64,000 nt of DNA from JARLGU01 sp036504535 (GTDB taxonomy: Bacteria > Armatimonadota > Armatimonadia > Armatimonadales > Capsulimonadaceae), in the NCBI GenBank assembly GCA_036504535.1, contig DASXUY010000045.1, forward strand, positions 1-64,000, given 5' to 3'. Each line of letters starts with the position of its first letter. Positions within the stretch are counted from its first letter, which is position 1. A model generated the notes under the pieces. That model was given only the letters and a program-made list of their open reading frames with translations, was not told the origin of the DNA and did not search any database. The translations under genes were made by a program, and so were the position numbers. This document shows positions 25,058 to 33,947 of this stretch, piece by piece.

Positions 25058-27202
25058 CTAGATATTGATAGTATTACTCGGTTTCAACTCGCTGAACGGG
25101 ATCCGTACAGTGGAGCCAGCCAGGCGGCGACCGTTGAAGATCAGTGCGTCTTCACTATCTTGGCGACCAAATGTGACGTCTATGCGGCAGCCCCGAACTC
25201 GCAGGTTCTTTATGCTTATCCGACGCCGCAGCGGAGTTGGCGAAATAGTCAAGCCGTGCTCGTCGACGGCGAGCCCCAGAATGGCGCTGAAAAATGCGGC
25301 GTACCATGCCTGCCCGCCAAAGGCCTGCTTGCTCCCCGGGTTGTCGAGGGTGACGCCTTCGTTCTCCGCATCGTAGGTGAAGCCCTCGGGCAGGGTGTTT
25401 TGGTTCCAAAACCAGGCGACATCGTCGAACCACTTCTCCAGCCCTTCTGCTCGACCCGCCAGCCGCATCGTGTTGCGGTAAAAGCCTTCAGACCAACTGG
25501 GATAGTACGCGATAAGTTGGTTGCCATCCGCCGGGTATGCGGAGTCCCAACTGGGTATCATGCCTCCGATACCGTGCGGACGAGTAAAGTTCGCGGCCTG
25601 GAATGCAGCGATCTGATTTGCATGGTCACCCAATAGGTCGGCGGCAAATTGGCTCACCCAGAGAATGGCGAAGACCGGATAGTGCGAACGCTTTTTGTAG
25701 TCTGTTGCGGAAACCGAGTCCACGAAATACCCATTGGCGGGATCGTAGAAATATTTCAGGAAACTGTCGCAGGCCGTGATCGCCCTAGTCGCATAACGGT
25801 CCGCCGCTTTCGTGTCGTCCATTTCGCGAGCAAGCGCTTCAAGGCACTTGAGAGCCTGATACGCGATACTGTTGCCGCTGCTGCAGAGGTCATGGCCGTC
25901 CATGTCCATGGGGAAGTCGGGCATGCCGATCCCTTCGATTAACCCACTGTCACCGGCCTCCTTGGCAAGGCACTTGTCCATCAGCCAGGTAACGAACGGA
26001 TACAACTCGACGAGGGTCTGGCGGTCTCCGGTGTGGCAGTAGTAGTGGTAGAGAGCGGGAATGAAGAGGCATTGCTCCACCCACTCGGCACCGAGGAGCG
26101 GCTCAAGGGTCGTGGTCAGCAGCTTAGGGAGACCTAGCTCCGGGTCGGACATCGAGCGGAAGAGCAGTAACATGTCGCGCAGCGAGTCGGCGTCATTGGC
26201 CCATGTGAACGCGGTGGCGTTGAAAAACAGGTCCAACCACACCCAATACCCATGGGCGGCAGCGCGAAAGCCACCGGGGATGTCCTTGGCCTCCAGAGAG
26301 TCGACCACGGTAGGCAGGATGCGCAAGCAGGACTGAACTGCGGGCTGACCGGGGATGCTAATCGCCGGCGAATCCGCAAGTCGGCCCGCGAAGCTCGCTA
26401 AAGCCCCAGCGCATTCCGCCGCGACATCGTTCCGCAGTACCGCGAGACGGGCACGAGACTGCTCCTTATCTGGAGCGAACACCAGAAAGAATGCGGCTGA
26501 GTCGGTGAAAGTTTCGGTTTGCAGGTAATACTTGAACCCGTGATTCGTACTAATCATTGAGCTGCTGAGATTCGAAGCAACAGTAATGTTTGTTTCGCCA
26601 CGCGGCACATCCGACACCGGGAAGTTCATTCGCAGTTCGTTACGCTTTTCCTCGATCTGCTGGGCGCACACGTCCTCGGGGATTTCGTCGACCACCGAAG
26701 CGGTCAGCACGCTATTGGCGTCGTCAAAGCTCCACGGCGACCACTGGCGATGCGGACGCGACACCGTACTGTGACCGTGAAAGATCAGCTTGAGCGCTAG
26801 TTTGCAGCCTGCTGGGTTGGCAATGATAACCACCCTCTGCACCAGGGCATCATTGAGCAGTACGAGTTCGTAGCCGAATCGTACACCGGCTATTTCGCAT
26901 TCAGTCGTGCAACCGAAGGGGTAGAGCCGCGTGTGGCTGAATTCCGGATAATAGGTTGCGCCGTCGATCACGATGCAGAGGCGAAAGAGCTTGGCCCAGG
27001 CAGACTCGGGGGAATTGGTCCTAAAAAACGTATGTCCGGCCTGTTCCTGAGCGCCGAAATAGAGGATTTCGCCGATCCCGCCGTGGCCCAACAAAGTCGC
27101 CCCTATGCGACCACCACTGAACCAAACACGGTCGACCGCCAGTCCTTTCGCCATATAAGGGACATCGTTCTTATATCTCATTGTGCTTGTTTGGCGAGTC
27201 AT
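25058..27202 (-). CDS. Six-hairpin (alpha/alpha)6 glycosidase, cytoplasmic
   Basis: A 714-residue protein without signal peptide. Residues about 30-250 form an N-terminal beta-sandwich domain, and about 290-620 an (alpha/alpha)6 barrel (landmarks GYWVWLDLFFNATAFTW, DSGLIEGIGMPDFPMD, YPSWSEGFYRNTMRLA), followed by a short C-terminal beta-domain. This is the layout of GH63/GH78/GH94-type enzymes. The acidic residues in GLIEGIGMPDFP and PSWSEGFYR are the likely catalytic candidates. I cannot assign the exact family or substrate. Cytoplasmic location suggests that it finishes oligosaccharides imported after extracellular attack. It is 259 bp downstream of the propeller gene, with a large hairpin in between (27405-27440). 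Confidence 0.78.
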   Translation of the reverse strand: MTRQTSTMRYKNDVPYMAKGLAVDRVWFSGGRIGATLLGHGGIGEILYFGAQEQAGHTFFRTNSPESAWAKLFRLCIVIDGATYYPEFSHTRLYPFGCTTECEIAGVRFGYELVLLNDALVQRVVIIANPAGCKLALKLIFHGHSTVSRPHRQWSPWSFDDANSVLTASVVDEIPEDVCAQQIEEKRNELRMNFPVSDVPRGETNITVASNLSSSMISTNHGFKYYLQTETFTDSAAFFLVFAPDKEQSRARLAVLRNDVAAECAGALASFAGRLADSPAISIPGQPAVQSCLRILPTVVDSLEAKDIPGGFRAAAHGYWVWLDLFFNATAFTWANDADSLRDMLLLFRSMSDPELGLPKLLTTTLEPLLGAEWVEQCLFIPALYHYYCHTGDRQTLVELYPFVTWLMDKCLAKEAGDSGLIEGIGMPDFPMDMDGHDLCSSGNSIAYQALKCLEALAREMDDTKAADRYATRAITACDSFLKYFYDPANGYFVDSVSATDYKKRSHYPVFAILWVSQFAADLLGDHANQIAAFQAANFTRPHGIGGMIPSWDSAYPADGNQLIAYYPSWSEGFYRNTMRLAGRAEGLEKWFDDVAWFWNQNTLPEGFTYDAENEGVTLDNPGSKQAFGGQAWYAAFFSAILGLAVDEHGLTISPTPLRRRISIKNLRVRGCRIDVTFGRQDSEDALIFNGRRLAGSTVRIPFSELKPSNTINI

Positions 27203-27404
27203 ATGGGGAAACCTTAAGGAAGCGATGCGTGGGCTATTTCGTGTCGGTAGCTGCTTTATCGATCATTTCGGCAGGGGCGGCACGATAACGAGTATTGTAT
27301 CCAACTGCTTAAGCGTATATCAAGCTCCGAACTTCCCAAACTGCTGCTCGCGTGTCGCTGGCAACTGCCACTCTGCTCGGAATTCCAAAGCTCGGCTAGC
27401 CCAT

Positions 27405-27440
27405 GAGCCGCGCAGCGATACGAATATCGCCACGCGGCTC
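27405..27440 (-). promoter_or_regulatory. Intercistronic hairpin in module B
   Basis: GAGCCGCG/CGCGGCTC (27405-27412, 27433-27440) encloses a second stem GCGATA/TATCGC (27415-27420, 27425-27430) with loop CGAA. Both stems are separated by CA on each side. It lies 21 bp after the propeller stop and lacks a T-run, so processing or stabilisation is more likely than termination. Confidence 0.6.
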
Positions 27441-27461
27441 TGGAGCGCCCTTTGCTCTTGC

Positions 27462-30400
27462 CTACTTCAGGACAAAGAGCCCCCATCTCGCTGGGGTGAT
27501 ATCACCTTCGCCAGGGACGTCATTCACCAGGCCCGTTTCCTTGTTGCTCCAGTATTGGCGCGACACAGTCGTGGTACCTCCGTTGTCCGCGAACAGGATG
27601 CCGAAGTCCCCTCGCAGCTTGAGGCCAGCCCTCGGGGCGATGTTCAGCAACTTCCACGGGATAGCAGCGGTGACAGCGTATCCGTCGGGCGTGGGCGATG
27701 TTGCGAACTGGACATCGGTGACCGTCTGAACGCGATCAAACGGGATCCGGCGAGCCGGCGAAGTGAACTCGTATCGAAGCCCCTTCGAAGCAGTCGGATC
27801 CTGCTTGATGTTGATCACCGCAATCGGCGAGCCCTGTTTGATCGTCATCAGGAGGCGAATATCGCCAGCGAGGCCATTCTGAGGCTCAGGCCCGAGCATG
27901 ATATCAACTGCGTCACCGGCTTTGAACATCAAGTGCTCATCTTGACCAGCGTTACGTATCCCCTTATAGCGACTATTGACTCGATAGGCAAGATACAGGT
28001 TGGTGTCATCATATCGGGCCGCAACCTGGCCGTAATGTGCGCCATAACTATCGTCGATTTGGATGGCGATCGCGGTGGTTTTCGAGCCAGTCAGTTCGGG
28101 CCACTGATCGAGTTTCCCATTATTCGCGGGAGGCGTTGCGGTGCGCGCGATCTCGTACACCTTCGCCTGAGCCGCGCCAGTCGCCGATGCCGCCGCCAGC
28201 TTTACGGCTTCGTCGCGCTGAGAGGCAGTCACCGCCACGGAGCCTTTGACACGAATAACCGTGTCTAGTCCGGTGACTTCAAGCACGCGCGCATCGGTCT
28301 GGCCAATTGTGAGGTAAACGTGGCCGTCTCGCGTCTTGATGAAGTTACCGCCGAAGCTTTCGCCGCCGCCAGTAATTGTGTCCATCGCTTGACCGCGTAT
28401 CGCCTTGGTAGGAATATCGAAGCCAGCGCGGAGGTCCTTGAATAGGGTCTGGATCAACAGTCCATCGCCCGTGAACAGGTAGTTTTCGCCAAGGTTACCG
28501 TTGAGATCGAACACCTCGCCGATCTCGCCGCCAAAGTTCGCGGTGCCAAGGAACGACGATGGCCCGATAACATAACCTGCGTGAGCAGCGCCAGCATCGT
28601 GTGAACCGTGAACCGACGTGAACTTGTTAGGATAGGTCCCGAGAACCTTCCCGGACTTGTCGACGCCAAGAATCGGGTTCTGGTTAAGATAGATACGTCC
28701 ATCGTCGCCGCAAGCGATCATCCCTTCGCCATTGCCCTTACCGAGCAGATCGCCGACTGGGACCACATCAGGCTTTGCGACATCGTAGATCGGCGCGCCG
28801 CATTCGGTGTATCCAGTGACCCGGTAGCGAACCAACGACTTGGTGCCATCCGCGATGAACGCGTACGTTCCGCTGGAGTCCGCCAGGCTGCCCCAGTAGA
28901 AACGGCGCTGTTTGAGCGGCTTGCCGTCCACGGAAACGTCGGCGAAGGCGAGTTCGGCGGACTGGACGAGTCCGTCACCATTCCTGTCGCTCCACGAATA
29001 GCTCTGGCCGTCGTGACCATCAAACAGAGGGCTGGAGAACGGATCCGCCGAAATCAGCGGATTGAGGCTCGCGTTTCGCTTCTTCGTGACTCTCTTGACC
29101 TGCCCGACCGACGACGCAGATCGCCAGGTCTTGCCGTCGTACAGGGTTGTCACCCCGTTGTGGGCGTAAACGTACGTGAACTTGCCATGGTTTGCCACTC
29201 GCGACACGTTATCCATCACTTTGGGCGGGAAGAGGTCGTTAGGCAAGTCGCGGTGTGACAGCGAGTAGACAGGCTTGGAAGTGCCAGTCTTCCAGTCGAT
29301 TTTGTAGACTGTGTCATTAATGAATCCCATAGTCGGGTCATCCGGGTTGATCGCGCCTGCGGCACAATAAGGAGTAGTGCCAGCAAGGTCCTTCACCAAA
29401 GCCCCGGTTTTCGCGTCCCAAACGCTCGTGCGCTTCGGGTTCTGGTTTTCCTCGGTCACCCAGAGGCGACCAGTCGGATCGACGGCGATCTGGGCAGGAT
29501 TGAGCATCCCGTTCTCGTTGTAGACACCGTAACTCGGTCGCCCACCGCGAACGCCAATCTCCCGAACCAGTTTGCCAGAAGGCGAAAAGACCTTGACGTT
29601 CTGGTCGGTGCCGCGCACGGACAGGTACACGTTGCCAGCAGTGTCGACGCTCAAGCTTTGCCCGTCAGCGTAAGTTGCGGCAGTGAATGGCACGGTCTTG
29701 CCGTCGAGCGCCAGGCGCAGGATCTGACCATTGGACAGGACTAGCAAACCGCCGGTGCTATCGAACGCGACGCTCTTGGGCGATGGGATGCTCAGCTTCT
29801 GCTTGACGTCGCCAGTCTCGCTATCCATTAGCAGCACCTGGTTGTCAAGCGCGAGGCAGGCGGCAATGACGGCGTTGCGAACGGCGATGGCCTTGAGGTT
29901 GTGCTCGATCACCGACTTAGTTTCTGGATCACGTGTAGCGGGTGTCGAACTTATTTCCAAGTCGAGCACCTTGAACGAATGCCCCTGGTCGTCGGTGATC
30001 TGACGGTTCCAGGGCGAGAAGAGACCGGTCGCTAACTCGTTGCGATAGATAATCGCCTTGTTACCGTCGCTGGCTGCCCACAACGTCTTGCCATCGGTTG
30101 CCAGAGACGTGATGACATCGGCCGCGAAGACCCGGTTCGATTGACCCCACAACCGCTGAGCGTTGGAATCGCACACGATAAGCGCCGGGCCCGCTTCGCC
30201 GAGGGGACATGCAAGGGCGATCTTGTCACCTGCGGCGGCAACCGACGACGGCGCAGTGTGGTCGGCGTAGAATGCGCCGGTACCGTCGGGGGTGGACCAG
30301 GTGGGGTTGCCAGGATTGGCGAAGGACATGCCGTATTTCAGGCGGATGGGATCATGAACGATGCCTTTTACGTTATAGGTTCCCGCCTCGACAACGAACC

Positions 30401-31373
30401 CTGCATCGTCCTTGCCGTCCCAGTATTCGGTGTTCGCGCCCTTTTTGCGGGGCGATGGCGGAAGTAGGTTCCGAACACGGTTACCTTGCGCATCGTCGAT
30501 GGCAATGGTGACGTCTCCGTCACGCTGCAGCGAGTAGGTAACCGGGATTGGCCCCTTCACAGGACCGGTGACCTTGGCAAGTGCGATCTGCCAATCGGGA
30601 GTCGGCAGCTTAATGTGCCCCTTTGGCTCAAGCGTTACCGAGCCCCAGTTGCGGACCGACGACCAGAAGAACTCTCGGCTGCTAACGCCAGGAGCCAGGT
30701 TATCTGCGTACCGCATGTCCGGCCAATCAGTCCCCCCCCAAAGCATCTCGACACCGCAATTGAGAACTTCGCCAGGATTGTATTTCTTGTTCTCTGCCAG
30801 AATGGCCCAGGGCAGCTTCATCTCCTGGACGTATCCTTTGCCGTCGACGTCGCGCTTGAACGCCATCTCGGCCCCCTGCTCCAGCTTCCATCCGCTGGTT
30901 TGCATCAGCTGGATGCTTGCACCACCGAAGGGCTTAGCATCGGTCCCGTACGAGATCTGAATTGTTGGCTCACTCTTGTCGACGTAATTCCACGCTGTAA
31001 CGTGTGCGATCCTGTCAGTGCGAATGCGAAGCTGGACCGAGTCCGCAGCCCAGCCCTTGTTCGCCTGGTAGCGCGGATCGTGGTGATTGCGCATCGGATT
31101 CGGCGTCTTGAAATGGAACGCGACGTAGAAGTTGTCCTTGTCGTACATCATGGCGACATCAGCGGAGTTGGTATCGCGCAGCGTGGCGACATCGTAGCAC
31201 ATCAGTGTCTGACCGGACAGGTCCCAGTCCTTGAGGTCGCCGTCGATGGCAACAGCGCCTGGCACGGGCATAGCATGCATGCCGTGAGTGTCTGTCTGAA
31301 GAGCGAAGGCAGGTCGCGCGGCCAGCATGAGACTGATGGCGGCGGCGAGAAGAGCGATCCGGTGGGTATTCAT
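27462..31373 (-). CDS. Giant secreted propeller protein B with two CBM9-like domains
   Basis: A 1303-residue exported protein: signal peptide (1-24), N-terminal CBM9/DOMON-like domain (about 36-230; VAIDGDLKDWDLSG), FlgD-like Ig segment (about 275-330; VTIAIDDAQGNRVRNL), NHL-type propeller (about 380-1020; NPAQIAVDPTGRLWVTEE), an EF-hand-like loop DRNGDGLVQSAE near residue 795, and a C-terminal CBM9-like domain (from about 1085; NNGKLDQWPEL). It parallels the module A protein from the FlgD segment to the end but has a CBM9-like domain where the other has discoidin-like sandwiches. ATG 31373 follows AAGGA. Its promoter bears the regulator A operator. Confidence 0.87.
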   Translation of the reverse strand: MNTHRIALLAAAISLMLAARPAFALQTDTHGMHAMPVPGAVAIDGDLKDWDLSGQTLMCYDVATLRDTNSADVAMMYDKDNFYVAFHFKTPNPMRNHHDPRYQANKGWAADSVQLRIRTDRIAHVTAWNYVDKSEPTIQISYGTDAKPFGGASIQLMQTSGWKLEQGAEMAFKRDVDGKGYVQEMKLPWAILAENKKYNPGEVLNCGVEMLWGGTDWPDMRYADNLAPGVSSREFFWSSVRNWGSVTLEPKGHIKLPTPDWQIALAKVTGPVKGPIPVTYSLQRDGDVTIAIDDAQGNRVRNLLPPSPRKKGANTEYWDGKDDAGFVVEAGTYNVKGIVHDPIRLKYGMSFANPGNPTWSTPDGTGAFYADHTAPSSVAAAGDKIALACPLGEAGPALIVCDSNAQRLWGQSNRVFAADVITSLATDGKTLWAASDGNKAIIYRNELATGLFSPWNRQITDDQGHSFKVLDLEISSTPATRDPETKSVIEHNLKAIAVRNAVIAACLALDNQVLLMDSETGDVKQKLSIPSPKSVAFDSTGGLLVLSNGQILRLALDGKTVPFTAATYADGQSLSVDTAGNVYLSVRGTDQNVKVFSPSGKLVREIGVRGGRPSYGVYNENGMLNPAQIAVDPTGRLWVTEENQNPKRTSVWDAKTGALVKDLAGTTPYCAAGAINPDDPTMGFINDTVYKIDWKTGTSKPVYSLSHRDLPNDLFPPKVMDNVSRVANHGKFTYVYAHNGVTTLYDGKTWRSASSVGQVKRVTKKRNASLNPLISADPFSSPLFDGHDGQSYSWSDRNGDGLVQSAELAFADVSVDGKPLKQRRFYWGSLADSSGTYAFIADGTKSLVRYRVTGYTECGAPIYDVAKPDVVPVGDLLGKGNGEGMIACGDDGRIYLNQNPILGVDKSGKVLGTYPNKFTSVHGSHDAGAAHAGYVIGPSSFLGTANFGGEIGEVFDLNGNLGENYLFTGDGLLIQTLFKDLRAGFDIPTKAIRGQAMDTITGGGESFGGNFIKTRDGHVYLTIGQTDARVLEVTGLDTVIRVKGSVAVTASQRDEAVKLAAASATGAAQAKVYEIARTATPPANNGKLDQWPELTGSKTTAIAIQIDDSYGAHYGQVAARYDDTNLYLAYRVNSRYKGIRNAGQDEHLMFKAGDAVDIMLGPEPQNGLAGDIRLLMTIKQGSPIAVINIKQDPTASKGLRYEFTSPARRIPFDRVQTVTDVQFATSPTPDGYAVTAAIPWKLLNIAPRAGLKLRGDFGILFADNGGTTTVSRQYWSNKETGLVNDVPGEGDITPARWGLFVLK

Positions 31374-31476
31374 AGTGTCCTTTGCGGTTCTGGCAATCTT
31401 AGGCCGAACAATCCGCAGGTAGCTTGTTGGGGGAATAGGGAGTCGTGAACTCCCCATTGCAGTCACGGCTGCGAAG

Positions 31477-31528
31477 TGTATCAATTTTGAAACAATCCGA
31501 TTATAACAGAAGGACGATCGGACGTCAA
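31477..31528 (-). promoter_or_regulatory. Promoter and regulator A-type operator of propeller gene B
   Basis: On the minus strand TTGACG (31528-31523), 17-bp spacer, TATAAT (31505-31500), 5 bp, then TGTTTCAAAATTGATACA (31494-31477). Geometry and operator match 6666-6717, with a single base change in the operator. It gives this gene its own start inside module B, independent of the local regulator. Confidence 0.78.
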
Positions 31529-31568
31529 GCAGTAATCACTACGCTTTACGAAACCGATATTGAATAGG

Positions 31569-31596
31569 GCTCCCCGACTCGGGAAAGTCAGGGAGC
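31569..31596 (-). promoter_or_regulatory. Hairpin after prepilin B
   Basis: GCTCCCCGACT (31569-31579) pairs with AGTCAGGGAGC (31586-31596), one mismatch, 6-nt loop, about 30 bases after the prepilin stop. No T-run follows on the minus strand. Confidence 0.6.
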
Positions 31597-31626
31597 ATAA
31601 TAGCTGTCAGCCAGCCGTCGCTATAA

Positions 31627-32496
31627 CTACTTCTGGCTAAATGTAGCCGCCCAGCGACTCCCTGATACCTGGGTGCCTGCGGCATTGCCACCTGTTGCCG
31701 CGTCCGTGGGATTACTCGCATTGTAACCAGGCGATACGTTTGTACCTTTAAGCCATTTGACATGCCCGTCAACCATGAGGAAGTTCGAGCCGCCGGAATG
31801 GATGCCGTCGGGGCCATTGTTCATGTAGAAGTTGAGGTACGGGACTGGTGGTCCGGTGGCTGCAAGTCCCGCGCCTCCCTGGCCGCCTGTCTTGCTGTCA
31901 AGGTCGCCCAAATACCCTGTGACGTAATACGATGATGTGGTCTGGCAGCCTACGGCGTTGGTACAAAGCATTGTGCCAGTTCCGGTCGCCGATGTACCCT
32001 CGTTGGCGTTTGTTACGTTGACAACGCCTAGATTGTTGATCTCGCTCATCATGACGGTCACTGCGGGAGCGGTGAACTCGGAGATCGGCGAGCCTGGAAA
32101 GCAGTTGCCGCCTCGCTGCCAGGATGCTGCGTTGCGGTTATATGAGTAAGAGATTGCCGTATTGTTGGTACTGGACGGCTTCGTTTGGTCGTCGGGACAA
32201 GTGTAAACACCCTTAGACTTAACGTAGGGATAGATCATTCCCGCCCAGCCGATACCACCTACGGACCAGCTACAGCGATTGTCAGAGCCAATCGATTTTC
32301 CACCCAACGTCATCTCGTCATAGTCAGTTTGATACTGCGCGTATGCGAGGCCGAACTGCTTCAGGTTGCTTGCGCACGACGTCTGGCGCGCCTTTTCCCG
32401 GGCTGTAGCAAATACGGGAAAAAGTATAGCAGCTAGTATCGCTATAATCGCTATAACTACTAAAAGCTCAATAAGTGTGAACGCTGACTTACGCAT
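31627..32496 (-). CDS. DUF1559 prepilin-like protein B
   Basis: A 289-residue prepilin-type protein: MRKSA then FTLIELLVV, hydrophobic helix and FPVFATAREKAR; body with several Cys pairs; motif H-x9-DG as HSGGSNFLMVDGHVKW; C-terminal SRWAATFSQK as in A1 and A2. Leader-encoding DNA is unusually rich in ATA (Ile) and CTA/TTA (Leu) codons. ATG 32496 follows AGAGGA. It lies 77 bp after regulator B on the same strand. It presumably acts at the cell surface with the module B enzymes; the role of DUF1559 itself is unknown. Confidence 0.9.
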   Translation of the reverse strand: MRKSAFTLIELLVVIAIIAILAAILFPVFATAREKARQTSCASNLKQFGLAYAQYQTDYDEMTLGGKSIGSDNRCSWSVGGIGWAGMIYPYVKSKGVYTCPDDQTKPSSTNNTAISYSYNRNAASWQRGGNCFPGSPISEFTAPAVTVMMSEINNLGVVNVTNANEGTSATGTGTMLCTNAVGCQTTSSYYVTGYLGDLDSKTGGQGGAGLAATGPPVPYLNFYMNNGPDGIHSGGSNFLMVDGHVKWLKGTNVSPGYNASNPTDAATGGNAAGTQVSGSRWAATFSQK

Positions 32497-32573
32497 ATTG
32501 TTGTCCTCTTGCCCTGTACCCGGGCATATTTATAACATGGCGGACCGCCGCCAATCTTCTTTGATGCCAAAGA

Positions 32574-33860
32574 CTACCTACTTGCGACCGGCATCGGATT
32601 GCGCAAGCTTTCGATCTCCAGCGTGAGTGGTCGGCCACCCGACCTAAGCTGGCTTGAGGTGCGAGCCACCAAATTTGAGCGTAATCTGACGTCGGTTGTC
32701 GCCTGCTGACCGTCCAGCATGCTCCGCAGGAGCTTTGCCGCTTCTGTTCCCATCGCATCGAGAGGCGGATGGAGACTCGACATGTCGAGCCGCCGCGATT
32801 CTGAGCTATCGTCGAACCCGATGAGGCCGAAATCAACGCCTACGGTCAAGCCCAAATCGTGGGCCGCATCGATCAGTCCGTGACCAGCATGGTCATTTAC
32901 GGCAACGATTCCCCAGGATGGGAGTCGCTCGGCCAGGTAGGCCCTCGCCGCCAAACGAGCATTGTCCCGCTGCCCCTGCGGTTTCGGATGGGCGCGCGGC
33001 ATTAACAAGTCACCAGGAGCTCGGCGCAATGAACGTCCAGCCCGGCGCAACGCCAACTCGACACCCGCAATTCGCGCAGGAGCGTAATTCGCGTCAATGT
33101 AGGGGTTAAAAACGGAAATGTTCTCGTAGCCGCGCAGGAGCAGGTGATGGGCAGCCTGGAAGCCGCCGAACTCGAAATCAAATGATACCGAGGGCAGATT
33201 TCCAAATCCTTCGGCCTCGTGGTGAATGAGAACAATCGGAAGTTTGTGGCGGCGCGCGATCTCTTCCAAATCAGCTACCATAGATTCAGGCGGCGAGATA
33301 AAGGCGAGCGCATCAACACCCTCAGCCATCAGCTCTCGCAGCCGCTCGTAGTAAGGCAACTCTCGGTCGCCGCCGTCATCGTGGTGGATTTCGCGGAACT
33401 TGACCGTTGAATCTGGCATCACCGCCATAGCGCATTCGAAAGCATGTAGAATTGCTGCTGGCCAGTTGTCGTGTGGATCGCGGGTGGTTTCGTTGTAGCC
33501 CCAAAGGGCCCCGATAATTCCGACAGTAGTTGTAGAACGAGGCTCATCCGAGCGCAAACCCCAAAGCGGCGTAACCGCTTCTAAACCCCGTCCGCGCCCG
33601 CTGGCTTGGCCCGCACCTGCGACGTACGTCCCGGAGCGCCCCTCCGCCCGGAGAGTGCCGTCGTCAAGTAGGCCACGGATTGCGTTTTGCACCGTGTTGA
33701 GATCAACGCCATAGTTCTTGGCTAACTCGCGCCGTCCTGGAATGAGACTTCCAGCTGGCCAAGACCCGGAATCGATAAGGCCGCGCAGATCCGCCTCAAT
33801 ACGGCGGTATGCGGGCACAAACGCGGGCTTAGATTTTCTTACTGGCGTGTCGGTCGGCAT
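32574..33860 (-). CDS. GntR/LacI hybrid (AraR-type) regulator B
   Basis: A 428-residue paralogue of regulator A with the same two-domain plan: GntR winged helix (about residues 13-78; IPGRRELAKNYGVDLNTVQNAI split as IPGRRELAKNY and VDLNTVQ), then a LacI-type effector domain (VGIIGALWGY, VDALAFISPPESM, GGFQAAHHLLLRGYENIS, WGIVAVNDHAGHGLID, MSSLHPPLDAMGTEAA). Conservation of the ligand domain with A is high, so related sugars are expected, but its own operator (33877-33909) is quite different from that of A. It is likely autoregulated and controls the prepilin gene downstream. Confidence 0.92.
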   Translation of the reverse strand: MPTDTPVRKSKPAFVPAYRRIEADLRGLIDSGSWPAGSLIPGRRELAKNYGVDLNTVQNAIRGLLDDGTLRAEGRSGTYVAGAGQASGRGRGLEAVTPLWGLRSDEPRSTTTVGIIGALWGYNETTRDPHDNWPAAILHAFECAMAVMPDSTVKFREIHHDDGGDRELPYYERLRELMAEGVDALAFISPPESMVADLEEIARRHKLPIVLIHHEAEGFGNLPSVSFDFEFGGFQAAHHLLLRGYENISVFNPYIDANYAPARIAGVELALRRAGRSLRRAPGDLLMPRAHPKPQGQRDNARLAARAYLAERLPSWGIVAVNDHAGHGLIDAAHDLGLTVGVDFGLIGFDDSSESRRLDMSSLHPPLDAMGTEAAKLLRSMLDGQQATTDVRLRSNLVARTSSQLRSGGRPLTLEIESLRNPMPVASR

Positions 33861-33876
33861 TGGAACCTAAAATCAT

Positions 33877-33938
33877 ACAGTCTGCATGAAAAAACTTCAT
33901 ACAGACTGTAGTATATCACTCCACTGCCAGCTTGTCAA
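33877..33938 (-). promoter_or_regulatory. Promoter and operator of regulator B
   Basis: Minus strand: TTGACA (33938-33933), 17-bp spacer, TATACT (33915-33910), directly followed by the inverted repeat ACAGTCTGTATGAA (33909-33896), AAAAC-type spacer, TTCATGCAGACTGT (33890-33877). 14-bp arms with one mismatch; each arm contains a CAGnCTG-type half dyad. Confidence 0.75.
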
Positions 33939-33947
33939 GCGCAAGAA

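Noticed and set aside
27183..28268. 361-codon ORF on the plus strand
   Set aside because: Shadow of the propeller gene on the opposite strand; no family character.
30486..31448. 320-codon ORF on the plus strand
   Set aside because: Antisense shadow of the signal peptide and CBM9-like domain of propeller protein B.
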